64,000 nt of DNA, taken from contig JAGTXO010000019.1 in assembly GCA_019448385.1 (NCBI GenBank), positions 531,001 to 595,000 on the forward strand, in the 5' to 3' direction. This document shows positions 61,431 through 64,000 of the stretch, piece by piece. Under the pieces are notes generated by a model. That model made no database searches and had not been told where the DNA came from. It saw nothing but the letters and a program-made list of their open reading frames with translations. This stretch comes from Diacronema lutheri. Its lineage: Eukaryota > Haptophyta > Pavlovophyceae > Pavlovales > Pavlovaceae. Made by a program: the position numbers and the translations under genes. Numbering within the stretch: the first letter of the stretch is position 1; each line of letters opens with the position of its first letter.

Positions 61431-61935
61431 GCGTCAGCGCAGCGCGCGCTGCGCGATTGACGCGCGCGGGGCAGAGGCGAGGCCGCAAGGCGAGGCTGGC
61501 GCGCGCGCGGCAGGTTGCAGCGTACGAGGTCGAGTGTCGAAATACAGCGCGCTTGAGCCGAGGAGCGGGACTTGTTATGAGGGTAAAGGCTTAGGCGCGT
61601 ATGGGGACCCGATCACATGGAAGCGTTAAAAAACTGCCGATCACATGGGAGCGTTGAAAAACTGCCGTCTCGTCATCCGACGTCGTCGTTCCAACGCGCA
61701 CGCTCTATGAGACGACAGTGATGGCTCGCTGCTCACTTGCTAGACTACTCGATCGACGTGTCGACCCCGCAGGGCAGATCGGGCGACAGCTCCAGCTCCC
61801 TATCTTCGTCGGGCAGATCGGGCGAGCTGAGCGCCACCTAGTGCTCGGCGATGACCTCTTTCACCTCTTTTTCGGAGAGCGTTTAAGAAGTCCCAGCGAA
61901 CGTTTCAGAACGTCCGACCCGGAGGCGGCCGGCAA
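61431..61935. other. Gap with a 28-bp tandem duplication
   Basis: Holds two adjacent 28-bp copies at 61609-61636 and 61637-61664 (CCGATCACATGG core, two mismatches) in unusually AT-rich sequence. A pair of near repeats GGGCAGATCGGGCGA lies at 61771-61830. A minus frame here reads VALSSPDLPDEDRELELSPD before a stop and could be a terminal exon after the acceptor CACTAG, but nothing confirms it. Confidence 0.35.
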
Positions 61936-62603
61936 CTACCGCCGCCTCACGGGGAGGGGTGGGCGCGCCGCTGGCCAGGCCCCGCACCGCCCGCCGCCAC
62001 CGAAGAGTGAGCCGCCCGCCACCCTTAATCTCAGCCCTACCCAGGCCGTCGCGTCGGCGGCGGGCCACGCGCGCGCACCGTCGAGCGGCTCGGCGGCGGC
62101 GCGCAGCAGCCGCGGCTCGGCGGCTCGAGCGGCTCGGCGGCGGGCGTTGCTCACGCGCTCAGCAGCCGAGCGCGCGCAGCGCGGGCAGCACGCCCATTGC
62201 CGCGCGCGAGGCCGCACGCGTCGACGCTGGCCGTCATCAGCTTGTCGATGCACGGCGCGCTCGGCTGCGCCGGCGGCGGCGTTAAGCGCGTGTGCGACGG
62301 CCTTCGGCAGAGTAGCGCGGCCGCGCGCGCGTTGCACGCGCTCTTGAACTCGGGCGCGGGCGCGAGCCCGAGCTCGAGCGGCGGCGGAGCGGGCGCCGCC
62401 GCGCACCACGCCGCGCCGTGCCGCGGTGATAGCGCCCACCAGCTCATCAAGCCCCGAGCATGGGGCTCCGCGTGGGCGTCGCGCGGCGCGCCCAACGCGC
62501 GCGCGCGCGCGCGCGTCGTCACACGTGTGACGCCTCTCGTCACACGTTACACGTCCGAGCGCGCGCGTCGCGCCCGGCACGTCGTACTGCACGATGAGCG
62601 CCG

Positions 62604-63815
62604 CGCCATCGCTGCGCATGACGAGGGCATAGACACGCGCCGCCATCGCTGCGCATGACGAGGGCATAGACACGCGCCGCCATGCATGACGAAGGCATAG
62701 ACACGCGCCGCCATCGCTGCGCATGACGAAGGCATAGACACGCGCCGCCATCGCTGCGCATGACGAGGGCATAGACACGCGCCGCCATGCATGACGAAGG
62801 CATAGACACGCGCCGCCATCGCTGCGCATGACGAGGGCATAGACACGCGCCGCCATCGCTGCGCATGACGAGGGCATAGACACGCGCCGCCATGCATGAC
62901 GAAGGCATAGACACGCGCCGCCATCGCTGCGCATGACGAAGGCATAGACACGCGCCGCCATCGCTGCGCATGACGAGGGCATAGACACGCGCCGCCATGC
63001 ATGACGAAGGCATAGACACGCGCCGCCATCGCTGCGCATGACGAAGGCATAGACACGCGCCGCCATCGCTGCGCATGACGAGGGCATAGACACGCGCCGC
63101 CATGCATGACGAAGGCATAGACACGCGCCGCCATCGCTGCGCATGACGAAGGCATAGACACGCGCCGCCATCGCTGCGCATGACGAGGGCATAGACACGC
63201 GCCGCCATGCATGACGAAGGCATAGACACGCGCCGCCATCGCTGCGCATGACGAAGGCATAGACACGCGCCGCCATCGCTGCGCATGACGAGGGCATAGA
63301 CACGCGCCGCCATCGCTGCGCATGACGAGGGCATAGACACGCGCCGCCATGCATGACGAAGGCATAGACACGCGCCGCCATCGCTGCGCATGACGAAGGC
63401 ATAGACACGCGCCGCCATCGCTGCGCATGACGAAGGCATAGACACGCGCCGCCATCGCTGCGCATGACGAAGGCATAGACACGCGCCGCCATCGCTGCGC
63501 ATGACGAGGGCATAGACACGCGCCGCCATCGCTGCGCATGACGAGGGCATAGACACGCGCCGCCATCGCTGCGCATGACGAGGGCATAGACACGCGCCGC
63601 CATCGCTGCGCATGACGAAGGCATAGACACGCGCCGCCATGCATGACGAAGGCATAGACACGCGCCGCCATCGCTGCGCATGACGAAGGCATAGACACGC
63701 GCCGCCATCGCTGCGCATGACGAGGGCATAGACACGCGCCGCCATCGCTGCGCATGACGAAGGCATAGACACGCGCCGCCATCGCTGCGCATGACGAAGG
63801 CATAGACACGCGCCG
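62604..63815 (-). repeat. Minisatellite of 37- and 31-bp units
   Basis: About 26 long (37-bp) and 8 short (31-bp) units. The long unit contains GCCATCGCTGCGCATGACGA and GGCATAGACACGCGCC; the short unit lacks 6 bases (CGCTGC) and is otherwise the same. The predominant higher-order pattern is long-long-short (105 bp). A second A/G variation (GACGAAGG or GACGAGGG) also alternates. Every minus-strand frame is stop-free, giving spurious ORFs over 400 codons. On the minus strand each long unit reads CGTCATGCGCAG/CGATGG, an acceptor-like string; the 6-bp loss in short units removes exactly that AG. Confidence 0.95.
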
Positions 63816-63871
63816 CCTTGCTCGCGCCCGTCGCCGCCGAAGCCGTTCGGCGCGTCGCGCAGGCCGCGCAC

Positions 63872-64000
63872 GTCGTCCGGGGGCGAGCAGCGCGCCACCG
63901 CCGCCGCGCGTCGCGAGCACGGCCTGCGGCAGGTCGGCGTGGCGCGCGTCGACGATGGCGCGCGTCGCGTGCACGCCGAGCTCCACGCCGCGGTAGAAAG
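63872..64000 (-). CDS. Possible exon of a gene running off the right edge
   Basis: A minus frame enters from the edge as FYRGVELGVHATRAIVDARH followed by ADLPQAVLATRGGGGALLA, which is not of the Arg/Ala noise type. A consensus-like donor (GACGAC/GTGCGCGG) lies at 63871-63870. If used, the following intron would contain the 1.2-kb minisatellite. Continuation may lie left of the array, e.g. DGAALIVQYDVPGATRALG at ~62550-62605, directly after the last acceptor-like AG. No family recognised. Confidence 0.35.

Overview
Nuclear DNA of a flagellated alga with a secondary plastid, most probably a haptophyte. The sequence is extremely GC-rich. Genes alternate strand at high density and many are intronless. 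The introns I could define mostly begin GTGCGCG and end GCAG. Two products carry a signal peptide followed at once by a Phe-led transit-like region (ATA-FAPP in the lactonase, SAG-FSSP in a conserved protein), as in algae with ER-routed plastids. The haptophyte assignment is inference from composition, intron style and gene content; no marker gene is present.

Layout. 1-8 kb: partial membrane protein (-), NOL1/NOP2/SUN-type RNA m5C methyltransferase (+), amino-acid transporter (-), EMC4 (+), heat-shock-factor-type regulator (+). 8-23 kb: small 4-TM protein (-), a DUF1769-PH-DUF547 protein (-) and, head to head with it, an 8.6-kb intronless soluble-type adenylyl cyclase with N-terminal cyclic-nucleotide-binding domains (+). 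23-36 kb: a six-exon protein with UBA-like helical repeats (-), an IQ-motif protein (+), a polycystin-1-like receptor with REJ/GPS modules and IQ motifs (+), and a plastid-type tandem YCII protein (-). 36-50 kb: tandem GT2 glycosyltransferase (+), UCP-like mitochondrial carrier (-), plastid 6-phosphogluconolactonase (+), signal-peptide protein (+), plastid protein (-), CDF metal transporter with an 0.8-kb minisatellite in its first intron (+), ENTH/epsin (+), a small protein whose start codon seems split by an intron (+), and TMEM216 (+). 50-64 kb: two multi-exon genes (+), a leucine-rich-repeat / (SPPP)n / transmembrane gene (-), poorly resolved sequence, and a 1.2-kb minisatellite beside a partial gene at the right edge.

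Several products belong to cilium or second-messenger biology in other eukaryotes: TMEM216 (transition zone), a polycystin-like receptor, an ADCY10-like cyclase and IQ/calmodulin-binding proteins. Head-to-head pairs are frequent, with start codons as little as 20-23 bp apart. The main genome-structure signal is tandem duplication inside introns of short modules that themselves contain a pyrimidine tract plus AG, so that arrays of acceptor-like sites sit inside introns. No tRNA, rRNA, CRISPR array, retroelement or virus-derived element was recognised.
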